From Paracoccaceae bacterium (lineage in GTDB: Bacteria; Pseudomonadota; Alphaproteobacteria; Rhodobacterales; Rhodobacteraceae), in the NCBI GenBank assembly GCA_029244725.1, contig JAQWQJ010000010.1, positions 1 to 61,069 of the forward strand: a stretch of 61,069 bases of DNA, in the 5' to 3' direction. Positions 8,399-16,748 of this stretch are shown one piece after another. A model generated the notes under the pieces. That model was not told the DNA's origin, did not search any database, and saw nothing but the letters and a program-made list of their open reading frames with translations. How positions within the stretch are numbered: position 1 is the stretch's first letter; each line of letters starts with the position of its first letter. The position numbers were made by a program, and so were the translations under genes.

Positions 8399-9457
8399 TT
8401 AGTTCAAGTCTGCTGAACGTGCGGCGTTAACATCAGCTTCTGCTGCTGCAACTGCGTCAGTCAGAGCCGTGAAGACAGCGTCTCCGCGCGTGACATTGTC
8501 TTTGAACCAATCATAGACCGGTGAAGCAGCGTCTTTGAATGCCGCTTTCTGATCTGGGCTTGGAACGTAAAGATCGCCGCCACCAGCTACGAAGTCTTCG
8601 TACGCTTGGATCGACTTACGCTTAGGCGAAGCAAATGTTGCCTGCTGTAGAGCATAGAAACCATCTACAACAACGCGGCGCATGCCTTCATCCATGGACA
8701 TGAACTTTTCGTTGCTCATCCACCAAAGGGCACCCATGTATGCGTGTCCATCAAGAGTGACATACTGAAGACCCGCATCTGGGAATTTCATGCCCATGAT
8801 GTCGGTGATACCGTTTTTCGAACCTTCAACAACGCCAGTTTGGAACGATGTGAACAGCTCAGGCCAAGGGATCGGAGTCGGAGAAGCACCAAGGGCTTTG
8901 ACCAATTCCTGTGGAAGGTCGGCAACAACCGTACGGATTTTCAGACCTTCCATGTCTGATGGGTTAGCAACACGACGTTTTGTGTTGGCAAAGTTGCGCC
9001 ATCCACCTGTGTTACCAATCGTCATTAGACGGATTGTATCGCCTGAGTCTTCCAGCGCCATGTCACGAACTGAACGCGTGAAGTCGCCTGACAGAACATG
9101 TTCTGCAATACGATCATCGGCCATCAAATACGGCAGGTCGAGAACCTGAACGTATGGGAACAGTCCAGAAGCACCGCCTGAAGTTGAGATATAGACATCG
9201 ATCGAACCGTCTGAAACGCCTTGAAGACATTCAGCACCATTCGAGCAAAGCTGAGTTCCGATGAACAATTCTACTTCGATTGCACCGTTTGAGGCACTTT
9301 CAACGTAGTTCTTGAACACGACTAGACCGTCATAGTCTTCGTCGTTCTCGTTTGAGTTGGCCGTAGCGCGGATAGTGATGTCAGCAGCGTAGGCACTGAC
9401 TGCGCCCCCTGCCAACATCGCCGCGAGGGCGACCGATTTTAGTGTTTGCTTGAGCAT
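8399..9457 (-). CDS. TRAP transporter substrate-binding protein (DctP), candidate sulfoquinovose importer
   Basis: The protein has 352 residues with a signal peptide ending SAYA-AD. DctP hallmarks include the central stretch with the ligand-binding arginine in GLKIRTV and the segment FQTGVVEGSKNGITDI. A strong GGAGG site precedes the ATG. It is the last gene of a six-gene operon (monooxygenase, aldo-keto reductase, flavin reductase, DctQ, DctM, DctP). Known sulfo-SMO clusters use an ABC importer with a SmoF binding protein; here a TRAP system occupies that place. The ligand is inferred from context only: sulfoquinovose, its glycerol glycoside, or another sulfonate. Confidence 0.85.
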   Translation of the reverse strand: MLKQTLKSVALAAMLAGGAVSAYAADITIRATANSNENDEDYDGLVVFKNYVESASNGAIEVELFIGTQLCSNGAECLQGVSDGSIDVYISTSGGASGLFPYVQVLDLPYLMADDRIAEHVLSGDFTRSVRDMALEDSGDTIRLMTIGNTGGWRNFANTKRRVANPSDMEGLKIRTVVADLPQELVKALGASPTPIPWPELFTSFQTGVVEGSKNGITDIMGMKFPDAGLQYVTLDGHAYMGALWWMSNEKFMSMDEGMRRVVVDGFYALQQATFASPKRKSIQAYEDFVAGGGDLYVPSPDQKAAFKDAASPVYDWFKDNVTRGDAVFTALTDAVAAAEADVNAARSADLN

Positions 9458-9492
9458 TTTTGTTTCCTCCCTAAAAGCTCTTAAAATTCAAG

Positions 9493-10782
9493 TTAGTTTA
9501 CAAACCCCGTTAGTCGGGGAATGGTCATTGAGATGGCTGGAACGAACGTGATCAAAAAGATCACAGCTACTTCAACAGCCAAAAATGGAAGTATGGCCCG
9601 AGAGATCGTCGTGACTTTCTCTTTCGAAACCGAGGCCGCGACAAACAGCACTAGACCCATCGGTGGCGTCGCCAAACCAACTGTCAGGTTGACGCACATG
9701 ATGATCGCAAAATGAACGGAATCTACGCCGAGACTTGTGAAGACAGGCCCTAAGATGGGTCCCAGAATGATAATAGCCGGACCGGCGTCGAGAAACATTC
9801 CAACTGCAAACAATAGAAGGTTGATCAGGAACAACAGCAACAAGGGATTGTTGGTCAAGGTCAGGATGAAATCTGCGAGCATCTCTGGCGCATGTGACAG
9901 GCTTACGACTGTTTTGAACGACATCGCCGCACCAACAAGCAATAGTACAACTGCCGACGTAATGCCCGCACGGGACAAAATATCCGGCAGCTCACGCACA
10001 GATAAAGTGCGTAGGACAAACAGACCGATGATTACGGCATACGCAACTGCAACAGCCGCGGCTTCGGTTGGTGTGAAGATACCACCCAAAATACCGCCAA
10101 GAATGATAACAGGCGTCAACAATGGGAAGAACGCACTAAGGCTTGCCCGTCCGCGCTCGCCCCACGTGTACTTGCGCGATGCCACGGGAAAATCGTAGCG
10201 ATCTGCCATGATTTTGACCATCGCCATGAGACCCAAACCAACCAGAATTCCTGGTACAATTCCTGCCAAGAATAACGCCGCCACGCTTTCGCCCATCACG
10301 TATGCATAGATAATCATGATGCCTGAAGGTGGAATGATCGGACCAATGACCGAGCTAGCCGCAGTAATGGCCGCCGCGAATTTCCGTGTATAACCTTGTT
10401 TTTCCATCGCGGGAATAAGCATCGAACCCAAGGCAGAGGTGTCGGCAACGGCTGAACCCGAAAGGCCGGCAAATAACATCGAGGACAGAACGTTTACATG
10501 CGCCAGTCCACCCCGAAGATGACCCATCAGGGCTTGCGAAAATTCAACAAGACGAAGTGTAATTCCGCCTTTGTTCATCAGCTCGCCTGCAAGCATGAAG
10601 AACGGGATCGCCATAAGCGGAAAGCTATCCATTCCATTGTAGAGATTGCGATAAAGCAGCGTGATATCGCGCTCTTGGCCGTTAAGCCAAAGCAATGCAC
10701 CCGGTGCAGCTAGAAGCGCGAAAAAGACCGGCAAGCCAATCAACAAGAGAACGAGAAAAACAGGTAGGAATAAGGCTAACAT
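9493..10782 (-). CDS. TRAP transporter large membrane subunit (DctM)
   Basis: The protein has 429 residues, the standard DctM length, with about 12 hydrophobic segments. Family motifs include GGLAHVNVLSSMLFAGLSGSAVADTSALG, SVIGPIIPPSGIMIIY and ATPPMGLVLFVAASVS. It follows DctQ with a one-base stop/start overlap and is separated from dctP by 35 bases containing the dctP ribosome site. It forms the sodium-driven transport channel with DctQ. Confidence 0.93.
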   Translation of the reverse strand: MLALFLPVFLVLLLIGLPVFFALLAAPGALLWLNGQERDITLLYRNLYNGMDSFPLMAIPFFMLAGELMNKGGITLRLVEFSQALMGHLRGGLAHVNVLSSMLFAGLSGSAVADTSALGSMLIPAMEKQGYTRKFAAAITAASSVIGPIIPPSGIMIIYAYVMGESVAALFLAGIVPGILVGLGLMAMVKIMADRYDFPVASRKYTWGERGRASLSAFFPLLTPVIILGGILGGIFTPTEAAAVAVAYAVIIGLFVLRTLSVRELPDILSRAGITSAVVLLLVGAAMSFKTVVSLSHAPEMLADFILTLTNNPLLLLFLINLLLFAVGMFLDAGPAIIILGPILGPVFTSLGVDSVHFAIIMCVNLTVGLATPPMGLVLFVAASVSKEKVTTISRAILPFLAVEVAVIFLITFVPAISMTIPRLTGFVN

Positions 10783-11375
10783 TATTCAGCTCCTCCAACT
10801 TCACTATCTGGGATTGTGGGAAGAACAATATCAGTTCCAAATAGCTGAACTATTTGTCTAACAATCAATTCGATATTCACCAGGATCAGCATTACCAATC
10901 CAACGACAAGCGAGTACATCATCCAACTTCTTGGAAGCCGGAACCATTCGTCAAATGCGAACGACATCGGCAAGTAAAGCGACGCGGATGTGAAACGCCC
11001 GCCAATGCCGTTTACCTCTTTCCAGCCAATTTGAATCGCCACGACCAATACCAGTAAGCACACGATCAAAAGAAAGAGATTCAAGAGACTTGAGATGCCT
11101 TTCGGAAGCATCGAATTCAATGTGTCAATTGCCACAAACCCACCACGTCTAAACGCGGTAGGCGCCATCAGCCCAGTCATCCAAAGCATACAAAACCGAG
11201 CGGCCTCATCGGGCCAAGGAAGTGCATTGTTCAACACATATCGAAAAAATACTTGAATCAAGATCGCAATCACCATTGCGGCGATCGCGACCACGCCGAT
11301 TGCGCGACCGATTGCGCACAAACGAGTGTTAATTAGATGCAAAATGATTGCCAGTGGCTGGAATATAGCTGTCAT
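10782..11375 (-). CDS. TRAP transporter small membrane subunit (DctQ)
   Basis: The protein has 197 residues and four predicted helices. It carries the DctQ signature region QVFFRYVLNNALPWPDEAARFCMLWMTGLMAPTAFRRGGFVAIDTL (a conserved family block around residues 45-90; quoted only to locate it). It overlaps the flavin reductase stop by 4 bases and the DctM start by one, so it is part of the same transcript. Alone it has no transport activity; it supports DctM. Confidence 0.9.
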   Translation of the reverse strand: MTAIFQPLAIILHLINTRLCAIGRAIGVVAIAAMVIAILIQVFFRYVLNNALPWPDEAARFCMLWMTGLMAPTAFRRGGFVAIDTLNSMLPKGISSLLNLFLLIVCLLVLVVAIQIGWKEVNGIGGRFTSASLYLPMSFAFDEWFRLPRSWMMYSLVVGLVMLILVNIELIVRQIVQLFGTDIVLPTIPDSEVGGAE

Positions 11376-11893
11376 GAGGCTCCGGATGTTTGGGGACTCA
11401 TTCGTCCCTTGAAGAAGGTTAGTGCCTCAAGGTCACGGTTTAATTCTGCGCGCAGAACTCGACCGAGAACAAGATGATGGTCGCCTGCAGGATGCAAAGC
11501 GAAACGTTGGCACTCAAACCGCGCAAGGCAACCGTCAATAATCGGAACACCTTCGTCGTTTTCATCAAGGTTGTGCGAGCGCAATGCGCCCATGTCCTTG
11601 GCAGTTTCCCAACACAAAGCATCCTGATTGGAGGCCAGCACATGGATCGAGAAAAATTCGGCCGATCCAAAATACTTAAAGCGTCTAGACGTTGTATTTG
11701 CCGACCACAAAACAATGGGCGGATCCATAGACACGGACGTAAAGCTGTTCGCAGCTATCGCGATTGAACCCTCGTCCGATGATGCGGTTACGATAGTTAC
11801 TCCGGTCGTAAACTGACCAAAAGCATCCCGCAAAAGTCGAGTGTTATCGCCACTTGGAACAAACGAAGTTGTTGAGTTCGCCATTGCCTGCAC
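11372..11893 (-). CDS. smoA: NAD(P)H:flavin reductase, SmoA-like
   Basis: The protein has 173 residues with a flavin reductase-like split-barrel domain. Motifs: DAFGQFTTGVTIVTA at the N-terminus, the FMN-contacting NSFTSVSMDPPIVLW, and GDHHLVLGRV near the C-terminus. It would supply reduced FMN to the monooxygenase two genes upstream. The start is probably GTG at 11893, overlapping the aldo-keto reductase stop, with GAGGTGG upstream; ATG 11884 is an alternative. The flavin reductase, YdhF-type reductase and SsuD-like monooxygenase trio matches the SmoA/SmoB/SmoC set. The gene symbol is by analogy. Confidence 0.75.
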   Translation of the reverse strand: MQAMANSTTSFVPSGDNTRLLRDAFGQFTTGVTIVTASSDEGSIAIAANSFTSVSMDPPIVLWSANTTSRRFKYFGSAEFFSIHVLASNQDALCWETAKDMGALRSHNLDENDEGVPIIDGCLARFECQRFALHPAGDHHLVLGRVLRAELNRDLEALTFFKGRMSPQTSGAS

Positions 11894-12783
11894 TACGCCA
11901 CCTCATGCCCTAGCGCGGCCTCGTAAAGACCGAACCATTGTTCACGCGTAAGAGAAACCTTAAGCGCATCGGATATTTTTGAGATTCTTTCGAGCGAGTT
12001 GGTGCCCAAAACCGGAAGAATATTTGCAGGATGGGCAAGCAAAAATGCGACGGCGACGGCTGCGCGATCAACCGACTGATTGTTTGCGATCACATCTAAA
12101 CGCTCTTGGACGTTACCGTTTTGCGTCATCAGATTGCCGCCACCAAGAGGTGACCATGCCATCAGAGGCTGCTTCGACCTCTGATGGAATGTGATGTCGC
12201 CGTTCGAAAAGGGAGAAATTTCGGACAACGAGATTTCAAGCTGGTTTGTTACCAGTTTGTTTTTCATCGCGGATTGGAGCAATTCCCAATCCCATGGTTT
12301 GAAGTTTGAAACACCGGCAGCGCGAATTTTTCCAGCTGCAATTAGGTCATCCAAAACCGCGCCAGTTTCAAGGTGATCCATTAAGGGATCTGGACGGTGG
12401 ATCAGCAACAGATCTAGATAATCCGTGCCCATGTCACGCAGTGAGTTCTCGACTGAGGCCTCGATATGTTTACGTGAGGTGTCATAATACTTAACGGAGG
12501 CTTCCGAGTACCGTCCACATGGGGCCACAATATCGCATTTAGTGACAATTTCGAGCTTTGAGCGCAGTGAAGGGTTTGCTTTCAGTGCTTCCCCAAAAAT
12601 CGCTTCGGCTGTGTAGTCGCCGTAAATATCAGCCTGATCAATAGTGGTGATGCCTTGATCCAAACACGCTTGGATTTTCGCTTCGACGTGGCCTGTGGAT
12701 GTGTTGGCATCGTCCCCTACGCGCCACATGCCATAGACAAGGCGGCTAAAGGAAAGGCTATCGTTCAATGACACGCGTTGCAT
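11893..12783 (-). CDS. smoB: Aldo-keto reductase, SmoB-like (6-oxo-glucose reductase candidate)
   Basis: The protein has 296 residues and belongs to the YdhF-like subgroup of aldo-keto reductases. The catalytic tetrad is complete: Asp49 and Tyr54 (in DQADIYGDY), Lys82 (in TKC) and His129 (in LLIHRPDPL). The N-terminus MQRVSLNDSLSFSRLVYGMW and the SVENSLRDMGTDYLDLLLIH region agree closely with what I remember of Agrobacterium SmoB, which reduces 6-dehydroglucose to glucose in the sulfo-SMO pathway. That memory needs an alignment. Start and stop overlap both neighbours, so the stoichiometry is operon-coupled. Confidence 0.75.
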   Translation of the reverse strand: MQRVSLNDSLSFSRLVYGMWRVGDDANTSTGHVEAKIQACLDQGITTIDQADIYGDYTAEAIFGEALKANPSLRSKLEIVTKCDIVAPCGRYSEASVKYYDTSRKHIEASVENSLRDMGTDYLDLLLIHRPDPLMDHLETGAVLDDLIAAGKIRAAGVSNFKPWDWELLQSAMKNKLVTNQLEISLSEISPFSNGDITFHQRSKQPLMAWSPLGGGNLMTQNGNVQERLDVIANNQSVDRAAVAVAFLLAHPANILPVLGTNSLERISKISDALKVSLTREQWFGLYEAALGHEVA

Positions 12784-13937
12784 TATTTGCGAACTCCGGT
12801 TCCGAGAGGTGTTTTAGGGGTGGTATCCGGCACGCGACCGTAAGCATGTGGAAGAGAGCAAGTGTTCATCTGTGGCAGAACTCGTGAACCAAAATGCTGT
12901 GCCTCGTCGATATGCGGGTATCCCGACAATATGAACGCACGCATGCCCATCTTTTTATAGGCTTCCAATTTTGAGAGAACTTGGTCGGTAGAACCCACCA
13001 AAGCGGCGCCACATCCTGAACGGGCTCGGCCTACTCCGGTCCATAAATTCGGTTCGATATATCCAAATTTGTCTGCGAGTTCACGGTTCTTCGCTTGATG
13101 GCTAACACCAAGTGACGTGGAATCTAGTGCACGTTCACGGATCATGCGACCATAATCATCATCAAGCTTAGATGTTATGTGTTCAGCGTATTCCTTAGCT
13201 TCCGCCTCGGTGTCTCTGACTATTACATGCACACGAAGCCCATAGTCCAAAGTGCGGCCATGCTTTGCTGCAACTTCATTTACGGCCTTCATACGGCCTT
13301 CAAGTTCTTCGGTCTTTTCAGGCCACATAAGGTAGACGTCACAGTGTTCGCCGCAAAGATCTAAGGCCGAAGGAGAATAGCCACCGAAGTAAAGCAACGG
13401 ACCCCCAGTTTGATACGGCTTAACCGGCGTAGTCGTCAGATTGTTGAAATTGTAAACTTCGCCGTTGTGCGAAAATTCATCTTGCGTCCAGGCCTGTTTA
13501 AGAATTTCAACAACCTCGCGTGAGCGTTGATATCTATATGCGCTTTCGTCTTTCTCACCAGGAAAGTCAGACGAGATGATGTTAACCGTCAGTCTGCCTT
13601 CTAGCATGTGGTCCAAAGTCGCGATGGTTCGCGCCAACATGATTGGCTGAACTTCGCCACAGCGAACCGCCGCCAAGAAATTGATATCCGATGTAATGGG
13701 CGCGCAACCAGCAACAAACGAAAGTGTGTCCTGTCCAACTTGATACGAGGACGGACAAAGAATGTTTCGAAACCCTTGAGTTTCGGCCTCTTTCACAATG
13801 TTTGAGCAATGCGCCCAAGAAGAGCGCAAATCGCCGTCTGGAACACCTAAGAATTCGTAATCATCCGAGCATAGCGCCGAAAACCAGCTGACCTCGACCG
13901 CGTCCAGGTCTTGCGAAGTAATAGGCACAACAGTCAT
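12783..13937 (-). CDS. smoC: FMNH2-dependent LLM-class monooxygenase, SmoC-like (sulfoquinovose monooxygenase candidate)
   Basis: The protein has 384 residues and is related to alkanesulfonate monooxygenase SsuD. Shared features: LYFGGYSPSALDLCGEHCDVYLMWPE, the LRVHVIVRDT strand, the IEPNLWTGVGRARSGCGAALVG region carrying the mobile active-site loop, and the C-terminal FILSGYPHIDEA. It is the first gene of the operon and is followed by a YdhF-type reductase and a flavin reductase. That trio points to sulfoquinovose oxidation, releasing sulfite and 6-oxo-glucose, rather than general alkanesulfonate use, where ssuEADCB with ABC genes is expected. Substrate assignment is an inference. Confidence 0.72.
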   Translation of the reverse strand: MTVVPITSQDLDAVEVSWFSALCSDDYEFLGVPDGDLRSSWAHCSNIVKEAETQGFRNILCPSSYQVGQDTLSFVAGCAPITSDINFLAAVRCGEVQPIMLARTIATLDHMLEGRLTVNIISSDFPGEKDESAYRYQRSREVVEILKQAWTQDEFSHNGEVYNFNNLTTTPVKPYQTGGPLLYFGGYSPSALDLCGEHCDVYLMWPEKTEELEGRMKAVNEVAAKHGRTLDYGLRVHVIVRDTEAEAKEYAEHITSKLDDDYGRMIRERALDSTSLGVSHQAKNRELADKFGYIEPNLWTGVGRARSGCGAALVGSTDQVLSKLEAYKKMGMRAFILSGYPHIDEAQHFGSRVLPQMNTCSLPHAYGRVPDTTPKTPLGTGVRK

Positions 13938-14061
13938 CAGAATTCCTTATCCGTTTGGGTCAAACTCAAATCGCGATCGAATGCGACATTCTGTCTTTAC
14001 ATATCAAACTGCCATAGGTACATCAACGGTGTATCAATTTGCAAAGCCGCATCCAAAAAAC
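13938..14061. promoter_or_regulatory. Divergent promoter region between smoC-like operon and GntR gene
   Basis: The 124 bases between the two divergent starts should hold both promoters. TACA-(7)-TGTA at 14019-14033 forms a short inverted repeat close to the regulator gene and is the only operator-like element I can see. An ATG at 13981 is in frame with the regulator, but starting there would turn this region into coding sequence. Confidence 0.4.
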
Positions 14062-14772
14062 ATGAATTATAAGCCCGATTCCACTACAGCACTGCCGCTT
14101 TACCTGCAGCTCTCAGAATTTTTGATTCGAGAAATCTCAGCTGGCCGCATGGCAGATAGTGATAAGCTTTCGCCAGAGCGGGAAATGGCCATTCAGCACG
14201 GCACGACGGTTACAACTTTGCGCAAAGCATTAGCCGTACTTCAAGACAAGGGACTACTTGAACGCAAACACGGTTCGGGAAACTACGTCCGTCGGGCGAA
14301 GCAGGTCGAAAGCGTTTATTCGATGTTTCGCTTGGAGTTGAAGCAAGGAGGAGGTTTACCGACATCCCGCATCCTTGGTGTTACGGAAATGAAAAAGCCT
14401 TCGGATTTACCAATTTTTGGGACTTCGGATCACGGAACGCGCATCAGAAGGCTGCGTTTTCTGGATACCACTCCAATTGCTGTAGAAGAGATTTGGCTAG
14501 ATCTTGATTCAGGCAAAGTTGATCCCGACCAATTACAAGACTCGCTGTATAGATTCTACAAAATGCAGCTGGGCTTTTGGATATCGCGCGCCGAAGATCG
14601 AGTAGCGATAGGTTTTGTTCCAGATTGGGCACCTACCGAGTTTGGCGTAAACACTGGAACAGCTGTTGGCTTTATTGAACGGTTCAGTTGGGCACAAATA
14701 ACCAACCCCGTGGAATACTCACGAACGTGGTTCAACGCTGACAAAGCAACATACATTCAACGACTTATCTAA
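14062..14772 (+). CDS. GntR-family regulator with UTRA domain (HutC subfamily)
   Basis: The protein has 236 residues from ATG 14062. The N-terminal winged helix has the GntR signature DKLSPEREMAIQHGTTVTTLRKALAVLQDKGLLERKHGSGNYV (about residues 35-77). The C-terminal UTRA effector domain has RIRRLRFLDTTPIAVEEIWLDL. The frame also opens at 13981; the later start is preferred because it places the DNA-binding domain at its usual distance from the N-terminus and frees the promoter region. It lies 18 bases upstream of the Gfo/Idh gene and divergent from the monooxygenase operon, so it most likely represses both in response to the sugar or a phosphorylated product. Confidence 0.85.
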   Translation: MNYKPDSTTALPLYLQLSEFLIREISAGRMADSDKLSPEREMAIQHGTTVTTLRKALAVLQDKGLLERKHGSGNYVRRAKQVESVYSMFRLELKQGGGLPTSRILGVTEMKKPSDLPIFGTSDHGTRIRRLRFLDTTPIAVEEIWLDLDSGKVDPDQLQDSLYRFYKMQLGFWISRAEDRVAIGFVPDWAPTEFGVNTGTAVGFIERFSWAQITNPVEYSRTWFNADKATYIQRLI

Positions 14773-14790
14773 ATTGCAAAGGGGCATTCG

Positions 14791-15903
14791 ATGCCAAAAC
14801 CTACCAACTACGGCATGATCGGATGTGGCATGATGGGCCAAGAGCATTTGCGAAATATAGCAATGCTTCCAGACACTTGTGTCGTAGCGATTTACGAACC
14901 TGACCCCGAAATGGCGAAGGCCGCAGCTCAGTTTGCACCAGATGCCAAATTCGTTGAAACAATTTCAGGTCTACTGCAAACTGAAGACTTAGATTGCTTG
15001 GTAATCGTCAGTCCGAACTTTCGCCATTTGGAGCAATTGGAAGAGATCGCAAAATCGAGACCACTACCGATTTTGGTAGAAAAACCACTTTTCACCGATC
15101 AAAATCAGCTATCTCGCCTACAAGCTTTTCAAAGGGACTATCCGGCGCCTGTCTGGGTTGCGATGGAGTACCGTTATATGCCCCCAATAGCAGCGCTGTT
15201 GGAACAGGTCGGTGCCGCAACTGGCGGCATAAGAATGTTATCGATCCGCGAACATCGCTTCCCCTTTCTTGAGAAGGTAGGCGACTGGAACCGCTTCAAC
15301 AAATATACTGGTGGGACTTTTGTTGAAAAATGCTGTCACTTTTTTGATTTAATGCGCTTGGCGATTGGCTCTGAACCAATTCGTATAATGGCATCAGGAA
15401 GTCAGGCCGAAAACCATTTGGACGAAAGTTATAGTGGTTCAACTCCGGATATTTTGGACAGCGGGTATGTTATTGTAGAGTTTGAGAACGGCACAAAGGC
15501 CATGCTGGAACTGTGTATGTATGCCGAGGGTTCAAGATACCAAGAAGAGATTTCCGCCGTTGGTCCGAACGGAAAGATCGAAGCGTTTGTACCAGGTCCA
15601 GGCAGATTTTGGCCTGATCATCTTGGGGAAGCGCCAGTTCCCAAAATCATCATCAGCCCACGCACTCCTAGCGGGCCTAGCGAATTCCAAATACCTGTCG
15701 ATCCGTCACTTTTGGCCGTGGGTGACCACAACGGTTCAACATTCTATCAACACAAGCATTTCCTCGAAGTCGTGCGAAAACAACGAGATAACGTTGATGT
15801 CTCACTGCAAGATGGCAAACTAGCGGTTCTCATGGGCATGGCTGCCCAAAAGTCGATCGCAGAGCATCGCGTGGTCGAAATCAGAGAATTTGACACGCAC
15901 TAG
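14791..15903 (+). CDS. Gfo/Idh/MocA-family NAD-binding protein, candidate NAD-dependent sulfoquinovosidase (GH188-like)
   Basis: The protein has 370 residues. The N-terminal Rossmann domain has GCGMMGQEH at 11-19, then LVIVSPNFRH and the VEKPL motif typical of the family. The C-terminal domain has the active-site stretch GGTFVEKCCHFFDLMRL, whose lysine and histidine correspond to catalytic or sugar-binding positions in relatives. The gene is co-transcribed with the GntR regulator and divergent from the SmoABC-like operon. A recently described family of NAD-dependent sulfoquinovosidases (GH188, SqgA) has this fold, and no GH31 sulfoquinovosidase is present here, so this gene could release sulfoquinovose from its glycerol glycoside. 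The alternative is an ordinary sugar dehydrogenase. The fold is certain; the function is an inference. Confidence 0.8.
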   Translation: MPKPTNYGMIGCGMMGQEHLRNIAMLPDTCVVAIYEPDPEMAKAAAQFAPDAKFVETISGLLQTEDLDCLVIVSPNFRHLEQLEEIAKSRPLPILVEKPLFTDQNQLSRLQAFQRDYPAPVWVAMEYRYMPPIAALLEQVGAATGGIRMLSIREHRFPFLEKVGDWNRFNKYTGGTFVEKCCHFFDLMRLAIGSEPIRIMASGSQAENHLDESYSGSTPDILDSGYVIVEFENGTKAMLELCMYAEGSRYQEEISAVGPNGKIEAFVPGPGRFWPDHLGEAPVPKIIISPRTPSGPSEFQIPVDPSLLAVGDHNGSTFYQHKHFLEVVRKQRDNVDVSLQDGKLAVLMGMAAQKSIAEHRVVEIREFDTH

Positions 15904-15934
15904 ACTGAGCTTCGCGAATTGAATGAAAAGTTAG

Positions 15935-15960
15935 CCTGTTACGGCGCAAGCCGTAGCAGG
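15935..15960 (+). terminator. Probable terminator after the Gfo/Idh gene
   Basis: CCTGTTACGGC at 15935-15945 pairs with GCCGTAGCAGG at 15950-15960, with one T-G wobble and a GCAA tetraloop. A short T run follows. It lies 32 bases after the Gfo/Idh stop and could also act for the convergent YaeQ gene. Confidence 0.65.
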
Positions 15961-15978
15961 GTTTCAGCGGTATTCAGA

Positions 15979-16527
15979 TCAGTGCCCAGAGGCCTTCCAA
16001 GCGACCGGTGTGACATAAGCAATATGATCGCCCGCACTAACCATCACGTCACCGTCTTGAATGTTGATCTGCAGTTTCATTGACCGATCCACCATTTTAC
16101 CAAGCTCCGTAACCTCGTTCTCAGAGAAATTTATCACCCGAAGATTATCAAAACGCGTGGTGCTGTTTTCGATCTTTTCCCACCACATTTCAGCGGATCT
16201 GCCACCATAACAATAGACAATGACACGATCTGACTTGCCACAGGATTGTCGGACCAGCTTTTCGGTGGGTTGTCCAAGGCTCACCCAAAGTTCAAGCTCG
16301 CCACTCAAACTTTTCTGCCAAATATCCGGTTCATCATCGGTTGAAATGCCTTTAGTCATCTCCAATTGCTCATTCGCATTGAGAGCAAACGCGAGAAGGC
16401 GAACCATCATTCGCTCATCAGTCTCCGAAGGATGTTTCGCAACTGTAAGCTTGTGGGTTTCGTAGTAGTGGCGATCCATATCGGAAACAGACACTTCAAC
16501 TTTATAGATTGTAGATTTTTGCGCCAT
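15979..16527 (-). CDS. yaeQ: YaeQ family protein
   Basis: The protein has 182 residues, the family length. YaeQ hallmarks are KSTIYKVEVSVSDMDRHYYE, the conserved AKHPSETDERMMVRLLAFAL, DDEPDIWQKS and ELWVSLGQPTEK. The fold is a variant PD-(D/E)XK nuclease core whose acidic residues DDEP and E/LWV are present. The cellular role is not established. It stands alone between the two sulfonate operons and faces the Gfo/Idh gene. Confidence 0.88.
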   Translation of the reverse strand: MAQKSTIYKVEVSVSDMDRHYYETHKLTVAKHPSETDERMMVRLLAFALNANEQLEMTKGISTDDEPDIWQKSLSGELELWVSLGQPTEKLVRQSCGKSDRVIVYCYGGRSAEMWWEKIENSTTRFDNLRVINFSENEVTELGKMVDRSMKLQINIQDGDVMVSAGDHIAYVTPVAWKASGH

Positions 16528-16748
16528 AATCTTTCCCAGAATAGCAATTCAAGAGATGCCTAAAGGGTCTATACAGTTTGTGAAAGAAGATAAGAGATCT
16601 TTACAATTTTAGAACTTAGCGGAGATGCAGCCAAATCGACCAAACTGTCCGTTCATCGCGGGCACCCGCCTCTGACAAATGGGCCGCTCTTGAACGAACC
16701 GGATGCAACGGCATCGCCTATGTGGGATAAGTGAGGGCAAAGGACGGT

